From contig CALUVR010000020.1 in NCBI GenBank assembly GCA_944324285.1, forward strand, positions 1 to 41,149: 41,149 bases of DNA. The letters are read 5' to 3'. Every line of letters begins with the position of its first letter. Within the stretch, counting starts at the first letter, position 1. The translations under genes were made by a program, and so were the position numbers. Below the pieces are notes generated by a model. That model saw nothing but the letters and a program-made list of their open reading frames with translations. It made no database searches and was not told the origin of the DNA. Below, in pieces: positions 15,915-23,821 of this stretch. Source of the stretch: Candidatus Gastranaerophilales bacterium. Lineage in GTDB: Bacteria; Cyanobacteriota; Vampirovibrionia; Gastranaerophilales; Gastranaerophilaceae.

Positions 15915-17195
15915 ATGGATAGATTTTTTGGAATTTTTGGTATTATTTTTATATTTTTAATATGCTTTTTAATGTCTAATAATAAAAAACACATTAATTA
16001 TAAAACGGTCGGTATGGGATTTTTATTACAAGTAGGGCTAGCCGTTTTTATATTTAAGGTTCCTCTCGGACGGTCATTATTTATGAACGTCGGCATGTTT
16101 ATCCAAAAAATTCTTGATTTTGCAAAAGAGGGCGGAAGCTTTGTGTTTGGACCTTTAATTGATAATGAAAAGCTGAATTTAGTTTGGGGTTTAGGGGCAA
16201 ATGTTTTTGCGCTACAGCTGATTTGTTCGTTGATTTTCATGATGATAATCGTGAATATTCTCTATTATTACGGAATAATGCAGAGGATTGTCCCCCTTTT
16301 CGGAAAGGCTATGAATAAAATTATGTCTGTAAGCGGTGCAGAAGCTTTATCTAACGTTGCAAGTGCTTTTCTCGGGCAGATTTCAGCCCAGATTATGATA
16401 AGACCTTATCTGGAAAAATTAACAAGATCCGAACTTCTTGCATCAATGGCAGGGAGTATGGCTTGTATTTCCATGGCAACAATGCCTATATATATTGGGC
16501 TTGGAATTCCGGCGCACTACCTTCTCGCGTCATCGTTTATGGCAGCACCTGGTGCGCTTGTAATCTCAAAAATTATGTATCCGGAAACTCATACCCCTGA
16601 AACAAGCGAGAATTTTAAAATTACCTACAGCAAACGCAAACGCCCTTATATTAACGTGTTCGACGCAATATCCGCGGGAGCCTCTGAAGGTATGAAGGTT
16701 GCAATAAATGTTATTGCAATGATTTTGGCATTAGTTGCGCTGGTTGCAATGATTGACTGGTTTTTGAAAGGTTTTGGAATTTTATTTGTTAAATATCTGC
16801 ATATAAATTTTGCCTCATTTGATATGACTCAATTATCATTAAGAATGATTTTAGGTAAAATATTTGCAGTTTTTGCATTCTTTATGGGGGTTCCTCTTCA
16901 CGAGGCTACCACTGTCGGAAGCCTTATGGGGACAAAACTTGTCTTAAATGAAATGGTGGCTTACGTTGATTTGAGCAGCCTCCCTCAGAATTTATCCGAT
17001 AAAAGTTACTTAATCGCGTGCTTTGCATTATGCAGTTTCGGGAATTTCGGCTCTATTGCGATACAATTAGGCGGCATCGGAGAACTCGCGCCAAACCAGC
17101 GTAAAAACCTTGCAAGACTTGGAGTTAAAGCGCTAATTGCCGGAACCTTAACATGCTATATGTCAGCAGCAATCGTCGGCGTTCTATTTAATTAA
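15915..17195 (+). CDS. concentrative nucleoside transporter (CNT/NupC family)
   Basis: Inner-membrane importer of nucleosides driven by a cation gradient; 426 residues is a typical length. The family order is intact: N-terminal TM pair, Gate-type central region (RPYLEKLTRSELLASMAGSMA at about 176-196, MAAPGALVISKIMYPET at about 214-230) and C-terminal region (NEMVAYVDL, CSFGNFGSIAIQLGGIG). The C-terminal Glu, Asn and Ser that bind nucleoside in characterised CNTs are present. The TM4 motif normally written GQTEAPL is here GQISAQI, losing the T and E that contact the base, so the substrate may differ. AAGGA lies 5 bases before the ATG. It diverges from the GT5 gene and is monocistronic. Confidence 0.85.
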   Translation: MDRFFGIFGIIFIFLICFLMSNNKKHINYKTVGMGFLLQVGLAVFIFKVPLGRSLFMNVGMFIQKILDFAKEGGSFVFGPLIDNEKLNLVWGLGANVFALQLICSLIFMMIIVNILYYYGIMQRIVPLFGKAMNKIMSVSGAEALSNVASAFLGQISAQIMIRPYLEKLTRSELLASMAGSMACISMATMPIYIGLGIPAHYLLASSFMAAPGALVISKIMYPETHTPETSENFKITYSKRKRPYINVFDAISAGASEGMKVAINVIAMILALVALVAMIDWFLKGFGILFVKYLHINFASFDMTQLSLRMILGKIFAVFAFFMGVPLHEATTVGSLMGTKLVLNEMVAYVDLSSLPQNLSDKSYLIACFALCSFGNFGSIAIQLGGIGELAPNQRKNLARLGVKALIAGTLTCYMSAAIVGVLFN

Positions 17196-17204
17196 ACTTA
17201 TACC

Positions 17205-17380
17205 ATCGCCTTTTGTGGAAGGCGAACATATTATCACTGCCAAGGTGTAAGGTCAAGGTCTTTAGTGTCATTGATGGGCTTTAGCCGAAGCAATCCAGCT
17301 TTTTCTATATGGGGTGTGTAGAATGAGAAGTGATATATTCAATAAGAATGAGTGCATTCCCGCCTCTCCTCACAGTTCCG
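17205..17380. repeat. short intergenic stretch with dispersed repeat
   Basis: It contains AATCCAGCTTTTT (17292-17304) in the context AGCCGAAGCAATCC, matching copies at 8904, 23337 and 23489, plus a small hairpin CGCCTT-TTGTGG-AAGGCG (17208-17225). No gene seen. Confidence 0.55.
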
Positions 17381-17381
17381 T

Positions 17382-17693
17382 TTATTTCGGCAGATGATCC
17401 GCCCAGTGTTCATCTAAGTTTCGGATAAATCTGTGCGCGTCTATAACATCATCGTAAGTTATAGGCTCCGGACCTTCCTGAACTTCAAGTGCCAACGAAC
17501 TTTCATCTTTAACTTCAATTCCGGAAAAGCCAAGAAAAGCTACTCCAAAGTTTTTCCCGCAGTGTTTGCACACAAGATGAGTTACTGTCAAGCCCGGTTC
17601 CTCTCTTTTTATAACGAATGAATCTTCATCAAATCCGTTTTTGCAGACTGAGCAGCATAGATTTTCAAACAGTGCTTTTAGTTTCTTTTCCAT
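17382..17693 (-). CDS. zinc-ribbon-type hypothetical protein
   Basis: A 103-residue protein. The ATG at 17693 has AGAGGA 6 bases upstream and is preferred over an upstream start at 17735. Two knuckles, CCSVC and CKHCGKNFGV, spaced about 30 residues apart, should bind one zinc. The C-terminal half contains a conserved-looking DVIDAHRFIRNLDEHWADHLP. No enzymatic motif; it could be a nucleic-acid or protein adaptor. Stands alone between repeat-filled DNA and the small membrane peptide gene. Confidence 0.65.
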   Translation of the reverse strand: MEKKLKALFENLCCSVCKNGFDEDSFVIKREEPGLTVTHLVCKHCGKNFGVAFLGFSGIEVKDESSLALEVQEGPEPITYDDVIDAHRFIRNLDEHWADHLPK

Positions 17694-17812
17694 TTTGTTC
17701 CTCTTTCTTCTTATTATATATAAAAATATTTTCAAATTATAAATTATCTTTTAATACTGTGTTAAATTTTCTACATACATGGGCATAATATACATGTAGA
17801 CATGGGTGTACT

Positions 17813-17836
17813 GTGAGCGCTCAAGACAGCGCACAC
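17813..17836 (+). promoter_or_regulatory. hairpin in the leader of the 31-residue membrane peptide
   Basis: GTGAGCGCT-CAAGAC-AGCGCACAC, one mismatch in nine pairs, 17 bases before the ribosome site. Just upstream are two ACATGGG direct repeats (17777-17783, 17800-17806) and an inverted CTACAT/ATGTAG pair (17771-17776, 17794-17799). Confidence 0.35.
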
Positions 17837-17865
17837 TACGACACCGGATTATAGGAGATGTTCTA

Positions 17866-17961
17866 ATGGAAGCTATCAACTTAATTCTTTTCGGGTTTAT
17901 TGTTTACACTGCATTAATTGTAGTTCCAAGCATCTGGGAAGAATTAACTGCAGAGGGTTAA
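17866..17961 (+). CDS. 31-residue single-TM small membrane protein
   Basis: Too short for routine gene calling but well supported. AGGAGA (17853-17858) lies 7 bases before the ATG. The peptide starts MEAINLILFGFIVYTAL and ends IVVPSIWEELTAEG: a single hydrophobic helix of about 20 residues with a short charged tail. Size and shape resemble the small single-helix subunits of membrane complexes, but I do not recognise the family. It stands alone on the plus strand between two minus-strand genes and has its own leader with hairpin and repeats. Confidence 0.6.
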   Translation: MEAINLILFGFIVYTALIVVPSIWEELTAEG

Positions 17962-18089
17962 TCCTTACAAGAATACAGACGATTTGAAGTGTTGATTTGT
18001 TTCAAATTTTTTATCGCCAATTAAGAGTGTGTGGTCTTTAAAAAGTGTTTAATATACGCTTGTTCATCAGGCGTAGGATGTCGTATACC

Positions 18090-19451
18090 TTATTCAGGTA
18101 AAACTTCTAAAAGGCATTCTAGTGCGACATCTGTTACAAAATCCATATCCTCGCGGCTTATTATCAATGGCGGGTTGAAATAAATTACATCACCGAGCGG
18201 TCGGAGAAGCACGCCTTTTTTCAGAGCTTTTTTGTAAATCTGATAGCCTGTTCTGAGTCTGGAATCTAGCGGTTCTTTTGTCTGCGTATCTTTTACCAGT
18301 TCTATTGCGTTAATTAATCCTATATGTCTGATATCTCCCACATTTTTATGTGAGGCAAGTTTTTCTTTTATTATTCTGTTGAAATAAATGGCGTTTTCAT
18401 TTGCTTTTTTTAGGATACTGCCATCCTCCAATAAGTCTAGTACGGCATTTGCCGCGGCGCATGCAAGCGGGTTGCCGCTATAGGTGTGTGAGTGCATAAA
18501 GGCTTTGTGTGTATTGTATTCATCATAGAATGCGTCGTAAATCTTTTGTGTAGTTACAAAAAGCGCGCACGGCATATAACCGCCTGTTAAACCTTTAGAC
18601 AGGCACATTATATCAGGAGAAACTCCTGCATATTCAAATGCAAACATCTTGCCAGTCCGTCCGTAACCTGTTGCAATTTCATCCGCGATTAAGTGGACAT
18701 TATATTCATCGCACAAGTCACGTAATTTCTTCAGATATAAAGGAGGATAAACCTTCATACCGGCAGACCCTTGTAATAAGGGTTCCACCAAAAGTGCAGC
18801 AGTTTCTTTTCCGTATTTTTTAAATGTTTCTGCGGCTTTTTGTGCACATTCACAAGCGCAGTGTTCTCTATCTTTGCCGTAAGGACAGCGGTAACAGTCA
18901 GGGCCTTCTATTCTTACTATATCCATTAATATCGGTTTATAAAGTTTCGTGTAAAGGTCGCAGTCTCCGACTGAAAGCGCGCCGATTGTCTCGCCGTGGT
19001 AAGCGTCTGTTAATGCCATGAATTTTGTTTTTTGAGGTCTCCCTGTCTGCTGGTGATACTGGAAACTGACTTTCATCGCGGCTTCTATGGCAGAAGAGCC
19101 GTTATCCGTGAAATTAAATTTACACAAACCTTCCGGCAGAAGGTTTGACAATCTTTCACATAGTCGGATTGCCTGCTTATTGGAAAAATTTGCAAAAATA
19201 ACATGTTCAAGAGAATCCAGTTGTTTTTTTATTTCTTCATTAATATGCGGATTGCAGTGCCCTAAAAGGTTGCACCACCACGAACTTATGACATCCGCAT
19301 AACGATTCCCGTCTACATCATAAAGGTATAAACCTTCACCATGGTCGATTACAATAGGCGGAAGTTCCTCGTAATCCTTCATCTGGGAACATGGATGCCA
19401 GATGTACTTTAAATCTGTTTTTGACCAGTCTTTATTTTCACAAATCGTCAT
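18090..19451 (-). CDS. bioA: adenosylmethionine-8-amino-7-oxononanoate aminotransferase
   Basis: Third-last step of biotin synthesis: transamination of KAPA to DAPA with PLP. The 453-residue length fits. Motifs: YIWHPCSQM near the N-terminus, SSWWCNLLGHCNP (about 56-68), DAYHGETIGALSVGD (about 145-159), ADEIATGYGRTG with the PLP-binding Asp, and CLSKGLTGGYMP with the Schiff-base Lys. All are intact. AAGGAGA precedes the ATG inside the end of bioD, 3 bases apart, so bioD and bioA are cotranscribed and probably translationally coupled. bioF and bioB are not in the window. Confidence 0.95.
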   Translation of the reverse strand: MTICENKDWSKTDLKYIWHPCSQMKDYEELPPIVIDHGEGLYLYDVDGNRYADVISSWWCNLLGHCNPHINEEIKKQLDSLEHVIFANFSNKQAIRLCERLSNLLPEGLCKFNFTDNGSSAIEAAMKVSFQYHQQTGRPQKTKFMALTDAYHGETIGALSVGDCDLYTKLYKPILMDIVRIEGPDCYRCPYGKDREHCACECAQKAAETFKKYGKETAALLVEPLLQGSAGMKVYPPLYLKKLRDLCDEYNVHLIADEIATGYGRTGKMFAFEYAGVSPDIMCLSKGLTGGYMPCALFVTTQKIYDAFYDEYNTHKAFMHSHTYSGNPLACAAANAVLDLLEDGSILKKANENAIYFNRIIKEKLASHKNVGDIRHIGLINAIELVKDTQTKEPLDSRLRTGYQIYKKALKKGVLLRPLGDVIYFNPPLIISREDMDFVTDVALECLLEVLPE

Positions 19452-19454
19452 TTG

Positions 19455-20141
19455 TTATATCTCCTTAAAAAGTTTTAAAAGGGTATCTTTACTTATTTGC
19501 AGGTCTTTTTCGCCTTCTTTAACAACCGAAAGCACACTTTCGCCTGTCAAATATTCTATTTGTAATTTATTGTCACGTTGCATTAAGTCATTTTCGTCAT
19601 AATGATTAAGAATAAATCCTTTTGATTTAATGCCGTGGTTTTTAATGTATTCTGACGTCAATACAGCATTATTTATTGAGCCTAATTCGGCATTTGCAAC
19701 TATTACGACATTGAGTCCAAGCAATTTAATAACATCAGGGAGAAGGATTTTTTCATCTCTCAGATTGAAAGGACAGATAATTCCTCCCGCGCCCTCTACT
19801 ATAAGATAATCAAATTCCTGCTTCTTTTTCTTAAAATCTGAAATGATTTTTTCTTTTTTAATTTCAACACCTTCAATCTCAGCTGCTAGATGCGGCGAAA
19901 CAGGAGTTTTGAATATATAAGATGCAAAATCTGCAGGATTTGCAGTTATTCCTGCCGTTTTTAAGACGTATTCACAGTCGCCTGGTATAATTTCCCCTCC
20001 TCTTAATTCAGCACCACTTAACGCCGGTTTAAAATACCCGCAATTTAATCCAAAATCACGCAACTTTTTTACCAGTAGCGCTGATATAAAAGTTTTTCCA
20101 ACATCTGTTCCCGTTGCTGTTACAAATAATCCTTTTGGCAT
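19455..20141 (-). CDS. bioD: dethiobiotin synthetase
   Basis: ATP-dependent ring closure of DAPA with CO2 to dethiobiotin. The 228-residue length is normal. Walker A is GTDVGKT (about residues 11-17), VEGAGGIICPF is the switch/substrate motif (about 115-125), and ANAELGSINNAVLT and ILNHYDEND follow. GAGGAA precedes the ATG. First gene of a bioD-bioA pair. Its start lies only about 13 bases after the terminator of the upstream porin gene, so it either has a promoter inside that hairpin region or depends on read-through. Confidence 0.95.
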   Translation of the reverse strand: MPKGLFVTATGTDVGKTFISALLVKKLRDFGLNCGYFKPALSGAELRGGEIIPGDCEYVLKTAGITANPADFASYIFKTPVSPHLAAEIEGVEIKKEKIISDFKKKKQEFDYLIVEGAGGIICPFNLRDEKILLPDVIKLLGLNVVIVANAELGSINNAVLTSEYIKNHGIKSKGFILNHYDENDLMQRDNKLQIEYLTGESVLSVVKEGEKDLQISKDTLLKLFKEI

Positions 20142-20153
20142 ATTTCCTCATAA

Positions 20154-20195
20154 AAAAATAACACCTTCAAGTCTAAAACCAAAGGTGTTATTTTT
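20154..20195 (-). terminator. terminator after the TPS/Omp85 gene, abutting bioD
   Basis: Stem AATAACACCTT / AAGGTGTTATT with A and T runs on the outer sides, loop of about 14 bases. The minus-strand T run fits termination of the porin gene. Confidence 0.8.
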
Positions 20196-20239
20196 CAAGT
20201 TATTGTTTAGTTATTTATTAAAGAACCGTTCCTGATACA

Positions 20240-22222
20240 CTACAGGGATCCGCCGCCGCCATCATTGAAGTAATCATAGTGACGGATATCATCATAGTTG
20301 TTAACCGGTTCTGCCGGCGGCAACGGTTGTGCCTTAACAGCTTTAGCCGTTGAGCGGTTTCTCAACAACGCATCAAAGTTAGGTTCCATAGTCAATTCAA
20401 AGTGGAAACGTCCGACTTTTCTATCTTGATCAAAGTATGTACTGTTGATTAACGGGTAGCCCCAGTATAAACGACCTGTTAAATCACCAGGAAGTTGTAC
20501 TCTTAAGCCCATACCGATAGAAGCCATAAAGTAGGAACCGTGGTGTCCAGGAAGTTTATAGTAATCTTCATCAACCTGCGGGAACACACCGCCAAAGTCA
20601 GCGAATACTGCACCTTTAACATATTTTCCGATAAACGGAATTTTTTCTTTAGAGCGAGGGCTTGTGATTTCACGAGGTAATAACGGGAACATCAATTCGT
20701 TATTAATATAGAACCCGTTTTTACCAATCATCTGACCTTCAGCGTAGCCTCTAACAGTTGCAAGACCGCCAGCCTGGAACTGGTCAATATACGGAATATG
20801 TTTGTTGTTAGGGATTACCTGATAGTTAGCTCTCATCTGACCGATAAAACCGTGAGAGAAGTCATGCAATCTGACCGCACCACCGGAAATTTTTACGTAG
20901 TTTGAATCATTATCAAAGATAGGAGCAGCATAGCTTACACCCTGGTTCAAATACCATATACCATACTTGGTATCTTTACGCATATTCAATGCTACATCAA
21001 CACTTGTTACCTGATCCAGACCGAGTTCATCATCAAGACCAAAGTCTTTTAAAAGTCCCATTGTGGTTCTGGCACGTTTATAATTTAAAGCTGTATAAGT
21101 TTTCAACTCAAAGCCAGGTTTTCTGATAATCGGTTGAGTATAGTAGAGGGAATACATATACGCTTTACTTCTCAAGTCAAAGTCTTTGAATTCACCGTAT
21201 CTGATTTTAGATAAACCTGATGAGAACAGGAATCCGACACGACCGTCTTTTCTGTTAACAGGGAAGTTATAATCAACAAACGGGCTGACAGAACCACCGC
21301 TGAAATAAGACCCGATGGATAACTTATCTCTGTTATGGAAAAGGCTGTCTGCGTAAATCATAGCGCCGCCTCTTAAGTGACCTGTAGTATAACGACCTGC
21401 GTTATCCATAACACCGACGAGGTGGAACGGGAAATTTTCATGTGCCGTAATTTCAATATCGGTAGTTCCGTCAGCTTCACCTGCTTTAAGGTTTGCAGTC
21501 AGGTTAACACCTTCATTGTATCTGTTGAAATCAAGGATATCTTTTTCTAATTCTACGATATCAAACAAATCGCCTTTTTTCTGCGGTAATCTGTCTGTAA
21601 TATATTTATCTCTTGTATACTTATTTTCGTTTACAGTAATATTACCTACACGGCTTTCAATAAGTTCAATATAGATATTGCCGTTAGTAACCGTTTGTTC
21701 CGGAAGAAAAGCTTTTGCAGTAACAAAACCTTTTGATGCATACAACTGGTTAATTTGGTTAACAACGCTTGTAATATCTCCTATAAAGACGTTTTTACCG
21801 ATAAGAGGTCTTATGATATTATCAATTTCTTCCTTCGTTAAGATTTCGGAAGGTGATACTTCAACGGAATTTACATAAACTCCTTTTGTATCAATATCCT
21901 CAACCTGAGCTTGCATTAAGGCACCGTTAGGGTCGTAATTCTTAATAACCTGGTTTTCTTTACTCGGGTTTTCTATTGAGTTTTTACGTCTTTCATAACG
22001 ATTGTAGTCGTCGTTAATATACTGTTGCTCGCGTTTAAATTCCAAAGAATCTGTATTATGTTTGTAGTTCATACCGCCTTCCATCTGGAGTTGATTTAGA
22101 ATAGGGATGTCGGGAGCGGCAAAACCTGGGGTAACAGATGCAGGAATAGCAAGGGCAAGACCGGCACATAAGCCCAGTAATGCCTTTGAAAAATTAATTC
22201 TTTTTTGATTCTTTTCCATCAT
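20240..22222 (-). CDS. two-partner secretion/ShlB-FhaC type outer-membrane transporter (Omp85 superfamily)
   Basis: Outer-membrane beta-barrel that exports a TpsA-type partner, or works as another Omp85 transporter. 660 residues. A signal peptide ends near FAAPDIP (about residue 36), then a charged linker. A POTRA domain follows (VYVNSVEVSPSEILTKEE, then GKNVFIGDITSVVNQINQLY, about 95-185) and a second, ShlB-like segment. The barrel runs from about 265 to the C-terminus and contains the superfamily signature LATVRGYAEGQMIGKNG (VRGY) near 490. The last residues (HYDYFNDGGGGSL) do not end in the usual aromatic. No TpsA gene is in the window. OmpH/Skp, a periplasmic chaperone for such barrels, diverges from it. 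Confidence 0.85.
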   Translation of the reverse strand: MMEKNQKRINFSKALLGLCAGLALAIPASVTPGFAAPDIPILNQLQMEGGMNYKHNTDSLEFKREQQYINDDYNRYERRKNSIENPSKENQVIKNYDPNGALMQAQVEDIDTKGVYVNSVEVSPSEILTKEEIDNIIRPLIGKNVFIGDITSVVNQINQLYASKGFVTAKAFLPEQTVTNGNIYIELIESRVGNITVNENKYTRDKYITDRLPQKKGDLFDIVELEKDILDFNRYNEGVNLTANLKAGEADGTTDIEITAHENFPFHLVGVMDNAGRYTTGHLRGGAMIYADSLFHNRDKLSIGSYFSGGSVSPFVDYNFPVNRKDGRVGFLFSSGLSKIRYGEFKDFDLRSKAYMYSLYYTQPIIRKPGFELKTYTALNYKRARTTMGLLKDFGLDDELGLDQVTSVDVALNMRKDTKYGIWYLNQGVSYAAPIFDNDSNYVKISGGAVRLHDFSHGFIGQMRANYQVIPNNKHIPYIDQFQAGGLATVRGYAEGQMIGKNGFYINNELMFPLLPREITSPRSKEKIPFIGKYVKGAVFADFGGVFPQVDEDYYKLPGHHGSYFMASIGMGLRVQLPGDLTGRLYWGYPLINSTYFDQDRKVGRFHFELTMEPNFDALLRNRSTAKAVKAQPLPPAEPVNNYDDIRHYDYFNDGGGGSL

Positions 22223-22405
22223 ACACCTTCTGTTTTATTGTATATTCAGATTATTCCAATTGTGATACTTAGATAATAAAATAAAAACAAAATCTAAATT
22301 TTTATTGCGATATATTTACAAAAATTTATAAACTAGCAACTTTTGGAATTAACCTGTTATTATTATAGAGGATTGTTATGGCGTTGTAAAGATTCTTATA
22401 AAAAG

Positions 22406-22434
22406 TTCACATTTTTAAATGAGCGTATTATACT
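22406..22434 (+). promoter_or_regulatory. sigma70-type promoter for the OmpH/Skp gene
   Basis: TTCACA (22406-22411), 17-base spacer, TATACT (22429-22434), 55 bases before the start codon. A second TATAAT occurs at 22443. Confidence 0.55.
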
Positions 22435-22488
22435 AAAATCATTATAATAGAGTAAATCCATTAGAGTAGATTACAAAGGAGGATACAA

Positions 22489-22953
22489 ATGAAAAAATTA
22501 GGAATGGTTACATTGGGTCTGGCTGCATTTGTTATAGGTATGTCAGTAAATAATTTCGCAATGTCAGATGTTCCGCCAAGCTACAAAATTGCAGTGGTTG
22601 ATGTAGGTAAGGTAGTTGCATCATCTTCACAGGTTAAAGCTTTAAAGAAAGACCAGCAGGCTAAGGCTACTGAAATCGTTAAATATGTTGAAAATGCTAG
22701 AAAAGATGTAGCTTCTGTTACAGACGCCAAGAAGAAAAAAGCTCTTGAAGATAAATATTCAAAAGAGTTAATGACGAAAAGACAGAAATTGGAAAAAGAA
22801 TATACAGCTAAGTTAACAGCTATTGATTCTAACATTTCAAAAACAATTACAGCACAGGCTAAAGCTAAAAATTACAACATAGTTTTGGCTAAAGGTGTAG
22901 TTCTTTACGGCGGCGATGATATCACAGCTGACATCATCAAAGTTGTTAAGTAG
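22489..22953 (+). CDS. OmpH/Skp family periplasmic chaperone
   Basis: Holdase that escorts unfolded outer-membrane proteins across the periplasm. 154 residues: signal peptide (MKKLGMVTLGLAAFVIGMSV, cut near Ala24), the family beta-strand IAVVDVGKVVASSSQVKAL (about 33-51), a long Lys/Glu coiled coil (55-125), and the closing YNIVLAKGVVLYGGDDITADI strand. A strong AAAGGAGG lies 6 bases before the ATG. It diverges from the Omp85 porin, a fitting client. A pair of GC-rich repeat elements begins exactly at its stop codon. Confidence 0.9.
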   Translation: MKKLGMVTLGLAAFVIGMSVNNFAMSDVPPSYKIAVVDVGKVVASSSQVKALKKDQQAKATEIVKYVENARKDVASVTDAKKKKALEDKYSKELMTKRQKLEKEYTAKLTAIDSNISKTITAQAKAKNYNIVLAKGVVLYGGDDITADIIKVVK

Positions 22954-23081
22954 CGCGAGCGAGCTGAGGGCGGAGGAACTTACTTTGAAGCAAGCGAAGC
23001 TTGTGAAAAGGAAGTCCGTAGTCCCGTTAATTGCGAGCGAGCAAGACGCGCGAGCGAGCTGAGGGCGAAGTTCGGCGGGAC
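22953..23081. repeat. paired GC-rich element GCGCGAGCGAGCTGAGGGCG
   Basis: Two exact copies (22953-22972 and 23048-23067), 95 bases apart, immediately after the OmpH gene. The second lies within an outer inverted repeat GTCCCG (23021-23026) / CGGGAC (23076-23081). A related string (GCGAGAGCAGAGCGGGAGCG) sits in the hairpin at 30412. Confidence 0.7.
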
Positions 23082-23155
23082 ATTGTATCTGTGTAGCGCT
23101 GAAGTAAGCTGATTTTATAAAGAGTGAAGCCGCGTTAGTAAATAAAAACAAGGAT

Positions 23156-23195
23156 AAAAAACGAGATGGTGACATAAGTCAGCATCTCGTTTTTA
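23156..23195 (+). terminator. intrinsic terminator downstream of OmpH
   Basis: CGAGATGGTGAC-ATAA-GTCAGCATCTCG (one mismatch) followed by TTTTTATTT; preceded by an A run, so it could act in both directions. Confidence 0.75.
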
Positions 23196-23199
23196 TTTG

Positions 23200-23760
23200 C
23201 TATATAAGAAGGATGCTGCTTATTTCACCCTCTCACCTTGCGGGAGAGGGGTAGGGGTGAGGGGTAAGAAAAAGGTTGTTAGACACTAGGGCGCTAAGAA
23301 AAATTTTTACGTCATTCTGAGGGCGCAGCCCGAAAGAATCCAGCTTTTGGAAGTGTGATGAGTGAATCGTGAGGATTGTAGTTGGGCAGGTATGCCCAAC
23401 CTACTTTTACCGGCTTTTGGAATGTGAAGAGTGAAGGGACTTATTATTGTAGAACCCCTCACTCTTCACCCTTCACGCTTCACTTCTCAAAAGGCTGGAT
23501 TGCTTCGGCTGACGCCTCGCAATGACGTCACATCCCCCGCCACTTGAGGAATACAAGGGAACCGCTTAGCTATGCGAAGCGAGCGACCCTGTATACCTTG
23601 TGCTGATGGTGTCCACAGGACCGGTGAAGGTGTGAGAAAACCCTCCGGCGCTTCAAACCCCTTGTAAGGGAGGGCTTTAATTAATTCCCTCTCCCCTTGA
23701 GGGAGAGGGGGAGGGGTATAATACACATTATAGCTGTCCAAGTAGAACACACTCCCTAAT
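23200..23760. repeat. intergenic mosaic of dispersed and palindromic repeats
   Basis: Over 550 bases without a convincing gene. It contains AATCCAGCTTTT (23337-23348) and, inverted, AAAAGGCTGGATT (23489-23501). GTTGGGCAGGTATGCCCAAC (23381-23400) is the exact reverse complement of 9145-9164. GAAGAGTGAAGGG and its inverse CCCTTCACGCTTC, and two GGGAGAGGGG-type segments, are also present. An open frame across it is just repeat sequence. Confidence 0.7.
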
Positions 23761-23772
23761 ATTGCCTTAAAC

Positions 23773-23808
23773 AAAAGGCGCCTGAGTTTTTTACTCAGGC
23801 GCCTTTGA
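23773..23808 (-). terminator. strong intrinsic terminator after hydA
   Basis: Fourteen-base perfect stem AAAGGCGCCTGAGT / ACTCAGGCGCCTTT with a five-T loop, 14 bases beyond the hydA stop. Confidence 0.85.
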
Positions 23809-23821
23809 ATTTTAGAAATTA

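Noticed and set aside
18090-20141. Complete biotin operon
   Set aside because: Only bioD and bioA are present; no bioB, bioF, bioC or bioH homologue was seen in the window.
20240-22222. BamA identity for the Omp85 protein
   Set aside because: Only one to two POTRA-like domains and a ShlB-type N-terminus; BamA usually has five POTRA domains, so the two-partner secretion type fits better.
23487-23774. 95-residue minus-strand open frame
   Set aside because: Composed entirely of repeat mosaic, with Pro/Arg-rich translation and no ribosome site.
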